Assembly (NCBI GenBank): GCA_035079385.1
Contig: JAVHKY010000001.1
Span: 6,635,501 to 6,699,500 of the forward strand
Source of the DNA: Aspidiotus rigidus
Lineage: Eukaryota; Arthropoda; Insecta; Hemiptera; Diaspididae
Length of the DNA stretch: 64,000 nucleotides
Reading direction: 5' to 3'
Shown here: piece after piece, positions 1 through 12,806 of the stretch
Layout: each line of letters starts with the position of its first letter
Position numbering within the stretch: position 1 is the stretch's first letter
The notes under the pieces: generated by a model
Database searches by the model: none
Seen by the model: only the letters and a program-made list of their open reading frames with translations
Told to the model about the DNA's origin: nothing
Program-made: the position numbers and the translations under genes

Positions 1-351
1 AAGTGGAGTGGAAAATACCGTTGAATCTGAGAAAACGTTAAATTTTATGGAGAAAACAGAATTCGTTCGGATACCCAAAAAACGGAGAAAAGCTGGAAAT
101 TTTTCGAATCATGATTGTACTCTCAATGAGTTAATTATCAAAGATGATTGAATAATTCTAAGGAGGCATCATTATTTAAGTCATTTTCCTTGACCATTTT
201 TGTTTTTTTTTTATCATTAACTGCAGTTGTGATGTATTTTTATAATTATTAGGAACGAAAAGTTTCTCAAATATATTGATCATTATTATCATTGAAAACT
301 TTCCATTTTTTCTCCAGCTATTATGGTGTCTGCGTTCGAAGAAAGTAGGAC

Positions 352-3300
352 TCAGCAATATGATTTCTTTTCGCAGTAATCGTCATTAGAAGACCTTGGA
401 TGCTCGATTAATTGGCCTAGCCCGTCCTCGATGTACGATTTGGACTGGAAAATGATTGTCTGTTCGAGAACTTCTAGATAATTGAGAATTAAAAAATGTC
501 TACGTTGAAAGAGATCTACCCTCAGGCTTGCATAGACACTCAGACCTCTTTTGGACAAAATTTGTTTCAGTCTTTCTGCAAAAGTAATACCCCATAGAAA
601 TATGTTATCTTAACAGAGCAAAAGTTTCCTTACCGATAGCAAAAAGATGAAAATCAATATCATCGGTAATCCTCATTAGATATTGCGATATCAGCAGAAC
701 AGGGAGCCTAATACTGTACTTCTTTCAAAAAGTATGTAGACGATAGTAAGATTTTTGTAAAGTTTATTTCAAAGGTGAATTCACCGTGAATATTATTCCA
801 GATGTTTCAGAAGACAAAACTGGAGTATAAAAATATAAAGTCAAAAACTATTTTTTATGAAATTATGAAAATTGATATTGTATCGAAAATTGTAAAAAGA
901 CTTGAATCCATCACTTATTAGGTAAGTCAATTATTCGTCTGCTTCAAAATTTATTTAAAATATCACATGTGGCAGTAACAGAAACATTTCCTGAGTTTTC
1001 TCGGTCGTAGATTCCTAATTATTCACGAGCATTTCAGAACTCATTCTCTTCCGAAATGCATAGAAACAGTTTAGCGCAAAAAATGTTGAATTTATCTGAA
1101 AATCATAGAATTTTAGAATCAACCTATTATATTCAACCGCTATAAAGATGAAAATCAAAAGAGTATTCTTACGAGATAATTTTCTTAACCAACAGAAGTT
1201 TTTTGATACTTTCCGCAAGCAATGGTAACGATTCTTATTTTCCACAATCAATACGTAATACACAGGTATACCAGACATAATAATGAGAAAGCCGCAACCC
1301 ACTTCTACCGGAGCCGTGTAAAAAGGTAGAAATACGATCAGGGCCCACAAAAGAAAAAATAAAACCGGCCACAAGAAGTTTATCTGAAAGAAAAAAAAGT
1401 ACAGACTTAATCGAATTGCGAGTATATTTTTTCATTTGAGCAGTCAAATTGTTTTCCTCGGCACTAGCTAACACGCAATTGATGAGACACATTTGACATA
1501 ATATTCAATTGATATTAAATTTAGATGCGATATGTCAGAAATTAATTTACAGCTCTCACTTCAATGGCTCTTTTAGCTTCCGGCTTCTTGTACTTTAACC
1601 ATAATACTCCAGCTATGGAAAATAATATAAATAATGACTCGACAAATGTTGTGTAGTTGATCAATGATTCCAAATTGCTGTTGAAGAAAAGAATTAACGT
1701 GAAAAATGCCTATAACAAAGAAAAATGAAGTATTAGCGGAAAGATAGCCATACGATAGGGAATTAAACATGATAACGATGGGATCGTAAACATTTCCAGA
1801 TGACCAAAGATGGAAATCGAACGTCAATAATGATGAAAAATATAGTATGTATTTACCGAGATAGTAAGAGATGGTATTGGAGTGCACTTATTAACATTAA
1901 TGAGAGAAATCGCTTGCGGTAAATGTCCATTACGAGCTCCCACAAAGAACAACCTGGATGAAGCGAAAATATTGCCATTGAGCGAACCTATCGTCGAACA
2001 AGCTACAAACAATGGTATTACCCATTTAAAATAACCTAAAGTTCTATATCCAAACGTCTGAAAATATAGTAAAATGGAGATAGAATATAGGTGTACAAAA
2101 GGGAAGGATTACCTGTACTCAAAAGTACTTACAACTGCTACGGCATTCGATGATAAAATATCTTCTTTACTCAAGACGATATAGTATGAAAAATTGACCA
2201 ATACATAGACGATAGTCACCAAAGGTAAGGATATACAGATAGCTCTTGGGAGATTTCTGAAATTAAAAAAATAATCATAAGGTATTATTATTATTATTAT
2301 TCGCCTAACAGAAAGGTGATGGAATTGTTTTTCAATACGCTAGTGAGATGTGATTGAAAATATTTGATTTAGGTATTGAAACACGATTTTTAAAACCCCA
2401 TACAAGTCACTTATGTGTTTGCTAAATACTTACTTATCAGGGCTTCTTATTTCTTCGGTAACAAAATTGAGATAATTCCTGTAAAACGAAATATTATGAT
2501 TAAATATAGCAGGCTTCAACTAAATATTTACTCAAACAATCGTCTTAGTGATAAACTTTGATTTTAAATGAAATGAATGTAATTTGACCTTTACATTTAT
2601 TTGTAAATATGTGCACATACTGGTGATGATGTTTACAATCATCTTCTTTAGAAGTGTGAAAACACAAATATTAATTAATTATTGATGAGTATAATTTGGG
2701 GGAATATCAGATTTTAAGAGCTTATTCGCGACTAAAGTGTCTTTGGAGGTAATTAAACATAGATTATCTATTTTTGAAAAGTGTGGAGAAGATCAAAACT
2801 TGAGTTACCCAATTGAATGCAGATTTTGACAAGGAACTAGATAATGAAAAATCTGGATAACCGTGATGCTGAGAAAGCTGGATTACGAGGTCGGTCAGTT
2901 AAGAGAAAATTTTGAGATCATCTGATTCAAAGTTTCGGATTATTAAATTCAAAGTAGTTGAGTTGGGACAGTTTCCCTATTTCATCTCATAACCTTTTAT
3001 AAATATTGTCGTCAAACAGATATACTTTTTTCTGACAATTCAACAATGAGCGCACCTCGGTAGGTTAATTCTGCATCATTTTTGATTCCAAACGATTTAA
3101 TCATAATTATTATTGTACAAAAATTAAATGAATAAAAATATTAAGGTGAGCATCGGAACTCATATTGAATGTTCTGAGGTGTAAGTAGAGCACTGAAAAT
3201 TTGAAAGATATGAAATATACAATTGAAGACCTTTCTGTCGAAAAGGCATTCGTCCCATAAGAAAAATGTTCTGGCGCAGCCAAATAAATAAAGATCATAA

Positions 3301-6300
3301 ATAAGATTGAATCCTCAAAGGTACGAGCCATTATATAATTGTGGGTTGGATGGCACATAGGCACGTAACAAAAACAAGGATAGTCTCGAAATCACTATAA
3401 TATTGAAACTCATAAAATAAAATACACGAAAAGAAAATATTATTAAAAAAAGAGAAAATATTATTTAAAAAAATATATATATATTTAGTCTCGACATCCT
3501 CTCCCCCCCTTTTTTTTTCTTTTTTTTTCTTGATAGTAAATTTGTTTGATTGTTTTAAAATTTTTAACCGTGACTCCAATATATTTTTCAATTGAAGTCT
3601 TTCATTTTAACTTTTTTTATAACTTTTTCTTTCTAAACATTTTGATTCCATTATTTTGTTTTTCATCTCGACCGTTTTTTGACCGAAATTTCTCGTTATT
3701 TTTTAGTGTTTCAGTTTTTGGATTTTAATAATAATTTTTTTAATAATATTTTCTTTTCGTGTATTTTATTTTATGAGTTTCAATATTATAGTGATTTCGA
3801 GACTATCCTTGTTTTTGTTACGTGCCTATGTGCCATCCAACCCTCAATTAAATAAAGATCATGTTTCATGTCTGTCATAGTTTAAAATATAAGTCTACTC
3901 GTAGTATGCAATATCGAATAATTTGGTGTTGTGAGGAGGTTGTTCCAATCGTTTGCCCTCCTTCTTGATCTAGTTCTTATGGGGAGCTCACTCGCTCCAC
4001 TCGTTCGCCTCCTTCTTCGTCTACTATAAGTCTAGTTTAGAATATTTAAAGCTAATAGCTTTCTCCTAAGCCTGTAGTATGAAAGAAGCCTAGACATAGT
4101 ATGAAGCTAGTATAAAGGAGGTTTGGACCTATTATAAGTCCAGTATAAAATGTCAAGTAGTTATCGTATAGCTTAGCTATGTACTAGGCCAGTATACTGT
4201 ATATTAGGTTTGGGTTTCACAGTTTTTCTTAGATGGGGGGCGGGGGCTCACTCGCTCTTTGTCTAGTACATATAAGTCTAGTTGAGAGCTAGTACATATA
4301 AGCCTAGTATACCAGTAGTTCAGTGCATAGGTCAAAAAGAGGTCTTGCACGCACGCAAATTTTGAAATTAGGGTAGGGTGAAAGCAAAGACATGAAACAT
4401 ATCGAAAAAATAAACGAGGAACACAGGGAACCTGTTTTATGAGTCAAATTGGATTTGGTACTGAGCATTCGAGGAAGCCTAGACCTAGTATAAAGAAGGC
4501 CTAGGCCTACAATAAGCCTAGTATAATATAGTTCGAGAGTCTAAATTTTTCTTGACTCTATTATGGTAGAAACGGGACTTGAAAAAATTTCATCCTCCAA
4601 GCTACATAGTATACACAATAGGATTCGACATTTTTCCAAGTTTTTCGCCGGACACCGCACGGCAAATTTTTCAAATAACCCTCTATAAAACAGTTTATCT
4701 GGTAAAATACATCGACCGGACTCCCTTTTGACAGAAAGGTCCTCAATTCCCCTTTATTAATAGCTTACAAGAGTACTTTTGGGTGTTACCCCATCATCAG
4801 TTGTATCGTTACTGGAGAACAAGGCCTTATAACGTTAGTTTTTATAGTCTAACATTGTGATCTGATTGGCTACAACCATACTGCGTCGTGATTGGTTCAT
4901 CCACCCATCTGTTACATTTCTACTGGCTACCAGGTATGCTATCATCCTATTGGTTGGTTCTCTTCTTCCTATCACCAGGCTGAATAATCTCTCACTGTCA
5001 AACGTGATTACATTGTTCAAGAAACTAACTTTTCTTCTTTTTGCCTCTGCAACCTCCATCTGTTCCAAGAGTTTTCTTCTCTTCATGTGGTTTTCTTCAT
5101 GTATGACTTCAAATATTCCTTCACCATTGAGCTGTTCTTCATTGTAGTGTTTGCCAAACAGTGACTTATCATCTTTCACTCTTGAAAATGTATGCTCCTT
5201 TCTCCTAATGTCAAACTTTCTCTCTGTCTCATCAAGTAGATGCTTTTACTCTGTTTGTAACTAAGCTTGTACACTCCGCTCAACTTTTCCTAGTCCTTTT
5301 CCTCCGCGTAGTCTTTGCTTATTCTCTTCAGTATGGGTGGGTTATTATGGAGCCGGCCGTATTCACACGTCTAAATAACCTTGTTTGTGTGCTTTCCTAT
5401 GTGTGGGACTGATCCTAAGTACTCTCTCACTGCGCTATCTTGGGTTCCCTTCTTTGCTTAGATTTTTCCAAGGACTCCTTCAACCACGCCCAACAGGAAT
5501 TGGATGCTTTTATTCATCGCATTTGTTTACAGAAGGAATTGGTCCACCTTTTTATTAGTGTCTGACTATACAATTAGAATAATATCATCTACATCGAGTT
5601 TCCGAACTTGCGCCTTTCAATATCTTGTTTTCCATGCCATTCATAAATATCTCCGCCAGTACCGATGACGTGATCCCATCGCTAGTCCTCTCTCCTGGCT
5701 ACAGAACTTGTTGTTGAATCAACAGTAGTTCTGGCCCACGATCACTTCCATTATTTTTGCGTACATCAGTCCGTCAGGGTTTCTATAAGCAAGAAACTAG
5801 CCTCTCAAACTATGTAATCACGTTCGACAGTGGAGAATGATGGACAAGACAGGGTAAACAGAAACAACCAATAGAGTGATAGCAAACCTGGTAGCCAATA
5901 GAAACGTAGTATATGGGCACATGAACCAATCATAACGCAGTATTGTTGAAGTCAACTCTGACAATAACCGTGTTAAACTATAAAAACTTTGAAAGAAAGA
6001 ATGTCTTTTTTTTTTCAGTGTCGTCCAACAGTTCGAGATGGTCACTGAAAGGACGACACTTTTTGTTTAAGGCCTTATCATTCCATAGCAATACGACTGA
6101 TGATGACTAGCACTTGAAAGTACTCTTGTCAACTAACTAATGAAGTAGAATTGTACAATTGAGATCTTTTTAATTAAAGGGTGTGTACTACATAACAACT
6201 AGTGTACAAAGTTGCACACAGACGACGAAAAAATAAAAAACGGAGAGGCTATTTATCAGGTTTTTATTCATTCCTTCTCCTTTAGACATCTCCCTATTCA

Positions 6301-7468
6301 ACTTAATGGGAGAGGTCTACATCCAGCTACACGCGGGATAGGCAGACCGCTGTTTGCATCTCAAGACCACATTCATGATTATGGAAAAAACACTCACCAA
6401 CCCGCGAACGAAAACATTCCCGAGTAAAAGGCCAAAGCCACTTCCCCAGGATTATAGTTTGTATTTTCCATGATACTTTCCGCATCTAGGGATTGACCGT
6501 GAACAAAAGACCAGAAACCAACCAGTACGATGCATACAAGGGCTAACACTTTAGTCATTGAGAATACATCTTGTAATTTAGTGACCCATTTGACGTTGTA
6601 ACAGTTTAACGCAGTAAGAAAACCTGTATAGAAAAGAAAACAAATGAGTACAAACTTTAGAGAATTGGATTGGGCGAGTCATTACCCATCAAATTGTCTA
6701 CACAAAGAAAGAAATAATAATTACAAACTAAAACTACCGCTACGGATTGAACAACCGTTGCTGGAGGATTACAGCCTGGCCAAAAAGGTTGCAAGGAATA
6801 CTCCGCAAACGTTAAGGCAGTAACTGCGTTTCCAGCAGGCATAATGACTATAAATGCTGCCCACATGTACAAGAATGCTATCAATGGACCAAATATTTCA
6901 TTCATATAGGTATAATCGCCGCCAGATTTAGGAATCAAACAACCTACAAAAAAAAAGAAACTAAAACAAACGAATTCTTCAAAACAAAAGTATGATGCTG
7001 ATGCGATCGTTTTCGAACACGCAAATAAGCAGCTAAATTTCTTAATTCTCGGTAATTTGTTAGAATAATCTCTACTTGAAGTGAAGCCTGAAGAAAAACA
7101 ATGAGATACTGCAAAGTATCGAAATAATATGCAATCTTTCCACGATTTGTAAATTTCATGTACATCACTTAGGGTATCACCATACCTAATTCGGCGTAGC
7201 ATAATGCACCAATGGTGGATAATATACCAGACGCTATCCACACTGCCAGACCAAAACCAATTGAGCCCGAATGAAGGAGAACACCTTTTGGGGAAACAAA
7301 AATTCCCGAACCGATGATGATACCAACGATGATACCGACAGCGTCGATCAGTCCGAGTTGTTTCTTCAGTTGAACCCGACCATCGGAACTCTCTGGATCT
7401 TTTTTCTTCTCCGAATACCCTATCAATCCTTCCGAGGTAGGTGAATTTAAATTCTCGTTTGGTGGCAT
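352..7468 (-). CDS. LAT/y+LAT-type amino-acid transporter, SLC7 light chain (multi-exon)
   Basis: Twelve-pass exchanger of neutral or neutral/cationic amino acids, plasma membrane, normally disulfide-linked to a 4F2hc-type heavy chain. Exons (plus-strand limits, read right to left): 7186-7468, 6725-6943, 6398-6623, 2434-2478, 2133-2256, 1857-2057, 1560-1709, 1173-1383, then possibly 352-575. All have GT-AG borders and matching phases, giving 560 codons. Seen: the TM1 substrate loop GSGIFVSP, then [14 protein letters not shown], the heavy-chain cysteine in [49 protein letters not shown], and [10 protein letters not shown] with SGIPVYY near the end. These occur in the order of SLC7A5-8 and of insect minidiscs/JhI-21 relatives. 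The start is the Met of exon 1, with an acceptor-like TTTTTTCAG just upstream, so a 5' UTR intron is likely. The last exon is uncertain: without splicing after 1173 the frame stops at 1015 (538 codons). The large intron 2479-6397 is full of mobile DNA. Family is secure; exact substrate is not. Confidence 0.9.
3343..3843. mobile_element. Foldback element with near-perfect ~110-bp inverted arms
   Basis: The left arm (about 3343-3455) and right arm (about 3730-3843) are reverse complements with almost no mismatch, beginning GGTTGGATGGCACATAGGCA. A T-rich spacer of about 270 bp separates them. It lies in the large transporter intron. AATT occurs beside both ends and could be a 4-bp target duplication. 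No coding potential seen. Arm identity implies recent insertion or gene conversion. Confidence 0.8.
3900..4560. repeat. Degenerate AAGCCTAGTATA-rich repeat tract
   Basis: Short degenerate motifs of the type TATAAGCCTAGTATA and AGTATAAAGGAGGCCTAGAC recur irregularly. They run into the TIR element at 4424 and also occur inside its relatives at 40140, 44860 and 56130, so this tract is probably an older, decayed member of that family. No gene seen. Confidence 0.5.
4424..4700. mobile_element. Non-autonomous TIR element, GGGAACCTGTTTTA family (copy 1)
   Basis: Left end CAGGGAACCTGTTTTAT (4424-4440) is mirrored by a decayed ATAAAACAG (4684-4692) at the right. The interior has the family marks: AAGCCTAGACCTAGTATAAAG motifs, degenerate satellite monomers (GGGACTTGAAAAAATTTC) and the GTTTTTCGCCGGACACCGCA block. 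Same family as 10497-10850, 32884-37452, 44811-45477 and 56071-56395. Confidence 0.7.
4755..6140 (-). pseudogene. Degenerate Penelope-like retroelement with inverted terminal arms
   Basis: On the minus strand, frame remnants read as a Penelope reverse transcriptase: a stretch with [16 protein letters not shown] (about 5620-5690, motif B) is followed by a damaged catalytic box DVDDIILIV (YVDD in intact copies), broken by stops. Further downstream, 4835-5179 encodes the C-terminal tail type [20 protein letters not shown] seen after the GIY-YIG domain. The terminal segment 4755-5000 recurs inverted at about 5815-6140 (both contain TTGGCTACCAGGT and AGAGTACTTT), as expected for the partly inverted pseudo-LTRs of Penelope-like elements. 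It lies in a transporter intron and is dead. Confidence 0.7.
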
Positions 7469-10400
7469 CCTTAATTTTCTGAAAAAAATGAAACGAACGT
7501 AGGAGTATTCTTTACACGTTCACTTTCTCTATTTAGATTCATGGATAAAACAAGAGAAAAGCCTGAATCGATACACAAGCATAAATCTGTGTACGACATT
7601 TCAATCTTTTGTAATGTAAGATCATATTATTTAAATTGTTTGTAAGTGGTTCATTTTAAAGTAATCCCCATTTCAATTGATTATTACTTACACAATCTCA
7701 AGAATGAAATTAGCGATTTAGTACAATTATTTCAGATTTACTATGGAAAAAATATGTAGATGCGAAATTAATTAATAGCACACAATTAGCCTAGAAACCA
7801 TCCGCAAATTATTTGAATACCCATCATACACTTCATGCGGTACATTCGAACACAAACCAGACACGTCTTTATATTTATAAAATGAGAGAATTGGAGGGAA
7901 TTTCCAAAAAGTACAGCTCACAAAAATACAAACGAAAATGAACGAAAGAAGAAACAATCTTGCAGCCGTGGAGGAGATTAATCCTACGGATTAATAAATT
8001 TTCCTGTTGATGAATTCTTTCTACCTTCCTTTTTTTCTTCTCTTTTTCAATCGAAAAGTGTTTATATACCTAGGTAATACAATGATTTTAGTCACATTTA
8101 ATCCCCAAAATTTGTTCAGTCTGTTGAACCCTGGTTGGTTAGGCGTGAAGAAGATGGGGAGGCGTAAAATCACTTCCATAATAAACCTCTACAAACGTTA
8201 CCTCTGACTATTGGAAGTGCTGTAGTACTTATCTGTTATTTTTTTTTATCATTTTTCAAAATTCTTCCTTTTGATAAAACTCTCGAGATTTCTATTGAAG
8301 CAAAAAATTAGAAGATAAAACAAGAGCAATCCATTAGGTTATGAATTCATATTGTTTCAGATTGTGAACATCTTTTGCTATGAATTTACGAGAATAATCT
8401 TACCTAATTTTCTATCCAAGTCCCAACTTAAAAGATGGTCTACATATCAAGCGACCCTGTAATACAAAATTAGAATGATTATAAAAACTGATTTAAATAG
8501 TTATCAACATTGAAACCATAATAATTATTCAGAGTAGTAATTTTCCTTTTTTTGCAAAACCAAAATTCTCCAAAACTTTTAGATTTTCTTTCTTTTTTCC
8601 CTCCAAGAGAAAAGTAACTTTTTTCGGAGAGTATATGTTGAAGACTCGTCTCCTCTATCGTTCCCCTTTCCATTAGGGAGAAGAGAGAAAAATGGCGTGA
8701 AAATCAATATGGACTCCTTCGTTCCAATTTTTACATTCCGACATATTTTGATTGAAAAGATTTTAAAAAATAAAAGAATAAAGGATGCGCAAAAATATCA
8801 GTTTCACAATCGCTTTTGTATCCCAACACATCTGAGATCAAGCAAACTCTGCGAGGTCGGCGCCGATCTTCGATTGCATTTCATTTAAGAGACACGATCG
8901 TATCATCTTTTCATTCATGCTTATGAAAAGTTTTTCGCATCGATTAATTATTTACCAAAACTTTTCAACAATGAATCAGGCGTTCAAACCGACGGAAGAA
9001 CAAGCAATCTTATTATCATCACTTCTAGACTCATCACGTGCGGCCAACTCTCGACCCACTTTTGAAAGTTCAGTAAAAATAGCAGACACACGTGGGTTTG
9101 AACGTATCAGCGTAGAATGATGCTTATTTTGAAAACTATCCACTAGACTCGAGTCAAATTTGAACTTCTTGATTCAAGAAACATTAGCATACATATAATA
9201 ATCTTATTCACTGATGACATGGCCTTGTAGAAAATACCTACATAAATCGTACTTTATAATGATCAAATTCAGAAATTTATGATCCGTTCCTCAGAACATT
9301 CAGTTTGAAATTAAATATCGATATTACGTGCATTTTGTACCATCTGCGAATGGCGACACGCCTTTTGTACTAAGTCCAGTTGATACAAAAGTACAATTCG
9401 CGAAAAGTATAACACTATTGTACTGAGCTGAAGATTTGATCAAAACTCCAAAGACCCAACCACTCTAGATTCGAACATTGGAAGTCAAGAGTTGTACCTA
9501 AAAATTTCTTGCAGCATCGTTTTCACTTTGTTTATTATTCAAAGTGAGCACCATTCAGTTTAAATAGATGAAAGGTCAACTATTTGTGATTGACTCTGAA
9601 ACATTCTTCGTTCAATGTACATACAAAAATTATAATCGAGTTGTCATCTAATAATGGAAACAATATTATTCCCCGTAAAGTTTTGGGGAATGAAAGAAAA
9701 TTGAATAGTCGTTGGTCCGTTATTCTATGGAGAATTCACAAAGAACTTTTTTTTTAACAAATCAAACACATTATGATTAAGCTGTTGAAAACGCATTCAC
9801 TACAGTCCAATTTTAATGCTTTCTATTACAATTAGTTAATGTAGGCCTTTTTATGACATACGTAGTTAGAATATGCCATAAAAATATCGAAAACAGCCTC
9901 AATTGCTTCACAGAACTAATATTCAATTAAAAATTCAAGAACAAGAGGAGTGTAAGTTTAATGGTGGATAATTAGGCTGGTGAGAAATATGAGGCTTCTG
10001 TCGTTTCTCTCATCTCTATTAAAAATTCTCCCATATAACTAAAATATTCTCATGAGTCTATAACAGTTTTCAAGATACATGTATATTGAATTTTATAAGT
10101 ATGAATTTGCGTCCCTGCATCCGGGCACTATCACCTAGGTCCTTGGGAAAATTTCAACCAACGTGACACTTATATTCTATCCCCTACCCTATTTTTGGGA
10201 TATGCGTCGATACACCCGTCCGAATACTTATGGTATAGTAGAATACAATTGTATATTCAAATTAACCTAGAAAGTTTGCTGTACTAGATGATGTAATGGC
10301 AGATGAAGACGAAAGAGAAGAAGACAATGGAACGAGCTAGCCTGGAGGGGGCACGCTCTTCAGGCTAGTTTTCTATGCCTGATGATAGAGGAAAATGAGA

Positions 10401-10496
10401 AGAAAATTTTCCAGAATAGCCTAGGGGGGAGCTCTGCTTTCAGACTGGTCTGATCGATCGTTTTCTTATTCTTTCCAATGTATACCCCGCGTTTTC
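7469..10496. other. Intergenic stretch, no gene recognised
   Basis: Upstream of the transporter start codon. Short frames at 8007-8207, 8479-8673, 8697-8888 and 8917-9120 have low-complexity or chance-like translations with no domain I recognise. An untranslated first exon and promoter of the transporter may lie here, but I cannot place them. A purine-rich patch with AGCCTGGAGGGGGCACGCTC near 10340 recurs in part at 10420 and looks like repeat debris. Confidence 0.5.
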
Positions 10497-10850
10497 CAAC
10501 AGAGAACCTGTTCTATGACGGGTCTTCTTGAAGATTTTAGCATTCCGCTGTCCACCGTCCGGCAAAAACTGATTTATCCTAATAGAAGAGTTGGACTTGG
10601 AAAAATGTCGATTGCCGAGCTATATAAAATAAGAGGTAGACTTGAAAATTTTTTTCAAGTTCCTCCTACTATAGCTAGGTTAGATTAGATTTTGTCCTCC
10701 TACCAAATTAGGTTGAGGGATACTGGACATTTTTAACGCATTGAGAAAATGCGGACTTTCGAGCTATATATGATCGTAGGGGACTCAGAAAAATTTGTAC
10801 TTTTCCGGACTCCATTAAAGCAATTTCATCTACAGAACAGGTTCTCCGCG
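10497..10850. mobile_element. Non-autonomous TIR element, GGGAACCTGTTTTA family (diverged copy)
   Basis: CAGAGAACCTGTTCTAT at the left and ACAGAACAGGTTCTC at the right form inverted ends. Inside are diverged satellite-like segments (GAGCTATATA, GACTTGGAAAAATGTCGA) and the CCGTCCGGCAAAAAC block. It is more decayed than the copies at 44811 and 56071. Confidence 0.6.
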
Positions 10851-12600
10851 TTTCTCCTTCAACTTTGTTGAGGAAACCGTAGTTTTTCAATATCTTTATA
10901 ATGTTTTTCACGCACCTAAAAGTTTAACATTTATGGCCACCTTCTTACCAAATAAAGTCGTCAAATAAATAATGAGAAAAAATATCTCGACAAATAGTAG
11001 ATCGGGCAAATAGGACTTCAGTGGCTAAATGATAACGGATTCAGTGAGTCAGGAATATGATAATTCGTTTTTAGTCAAATGAGAGAGGGTAGGGCTCAAA
11101 AAGAAGGAAGCAATCTAATGAGAAAATCAATAGGCCTCACGTGACAGATCGAAAAAAAAATGCGTACCAGAATGGTTGTCCAACACGACTTACCTCTAAC
11201 GATCAGAAAAACAATTTCTGAGCTCTACATTACAACAAGTTACACATAAGATATCATGGAATTAAATCACAAATGATGCACATCTTACGTTCGTACTACA
11301 CATTGTACCTCACCAATTCTATGTCCATTTTAATCGATATCGATTAGACGGTACAATCAATATAAAGGAACTTAAAAAGCCAGGTTAAGCCGGTGAAACT
11401 CCAATTTGATTATTTCGAAAAAAATTTGATAGCGATTAATCAAAGATTTACTAAGGAGAATTCAAACAACTGATACTGCACCTTTTTGAAAGAAAGTTTA
11501 GAAAATGAAGTAATCTTCAGGATTTGTTAGCTCATTACTGAATTCCATGATCGATGGCAATGAATTACAGCGTGGCGGTATTCGTTGAATGTCAGTAGTG
11601 TCAATCACTATGAAACTACGCAGGTACACTTATGAAATTAACTTGTATAATAAAACGAACTCATGAGAGTGACACAAAACCGTAATCGACAATAAAGAGA
11701 ATTACAATAGTGCAGCATGTGTCGATGACACCCAGAGAGAGCACAAAAGTTGACGCGACAAACCGAAAACAGCACTCTCAAATGGGAGAGAAAACTATTG
11801 TTCTTGGAAGGAACTTAACGAGGAGAATAACAACTTGTCATACGCGACGCTCTTCGGACTAAATTTTGCATAACGAACAACATTCCTTTTTCTGCTGCAG
11901 TAAGTAATAAATTGAGCTTTTGTAAGCATGGATTTTGATAATATGATAAGATACCCGGTAATTTAATTCGATAACAGTGAAACAGTCCGAATGTTGCCAC
12001 GTTTATTTACAGAGCTCCGACGCCTAAATGACCATGTGAGCGTGAGTGCGTGACTTCTAAAACGAGAGTCCCACCCCTCGTGCTGGCATGGGCAACTTAC
12101 CGTGCTAACCTAGGGTACTAGCTAACCGTGCCACTAACAAACCCCGTGCCAACCGCCAAAGTTGATTTCCTGGTAACATACAACAGAAGAGAACCTTCGG
12201 ACATCAGCTAATCAACTTCCTTTTCGCTTTTCATCAGGTTGTACCTCTACTCACTGATCATTCATTTTTATTTCAAAGAAGCGTCCACCTAATCACAAAA
12301 AATCGGTGAAAAACATAATATACAAAATTATGTATATTATTGTACAGGGCGATAATGAGCAATCAATTAATACGACTTCATTTTCCGTTTATAATGGTTC
12401 TATCATTACCTTTTTCTTTAGGTAACAATATGAGGTATAACTATTAATTTGGTCCTAACAGAGCTTAGTTGCATATTTATTGTAATTACCTCAATTGAGC
12501 GTCGCAATCATTTCCTTTTACAGTGCGCTTACGACTGTGGTAATCTCATATCGAATCTGAAATTATTTGCTCGTTCGAAATGTATGCCCATGATGTAGAA
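10851..12600. other. Intergenic stretch, no gene recognised
   Basis: Between the diverged TIR element and the first exon of the CUPID gene. I find no frame with a recognisable domain and no RNA gene. The segment 12000-12200 is less AT-rich than its surroundings and could be promoter sequence for the divergent transporter/CUPID gene pair, but no diagnostic motif supports this. Confidence 0.4.
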
Positions 12601-12646
12601 TTCAGCATAAGATTTAAAGGTGCAGTTTTCTTGTTAATTTGAGCAG
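12601..12646 (+). other. Probable 5' UTR exon end and splice donor of the CUPID gene
   Basis: GAGCAG followed by GTAAGT at 12647 is a strong donor. It pairs with the acceptor CTATCTTCAG ending at 12781. Read in the phase required by the main frame, the upstream exon has an in-frame TAA and no Met, so it is read here as untranslated. Its 5' limit is unknown. Confidence 0.5.
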
Positions 12647-12806
12647 GTAAGTCAGTTATTTCAACCTCGGTTTTTTACCGTTTATATTGAACTTTTCATC
12701 TTGTACCCGACGATCAATCACCATATCTAAGATAAGATATCTGCTAAAACTCGTATTAACTACTTACATTCCTATCTTCAGATCCGTGGAAGAAACTGTT
12801 CAGGGT

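Noticed and set aside
12687..12806. Upstream ATG extending the CUPID frame by 40 codons
   Set aside because: The segment spans the acceptor CTATCTTCAG at 12781 and is intron-like; the spliced upstream exon has an in-frame stop.
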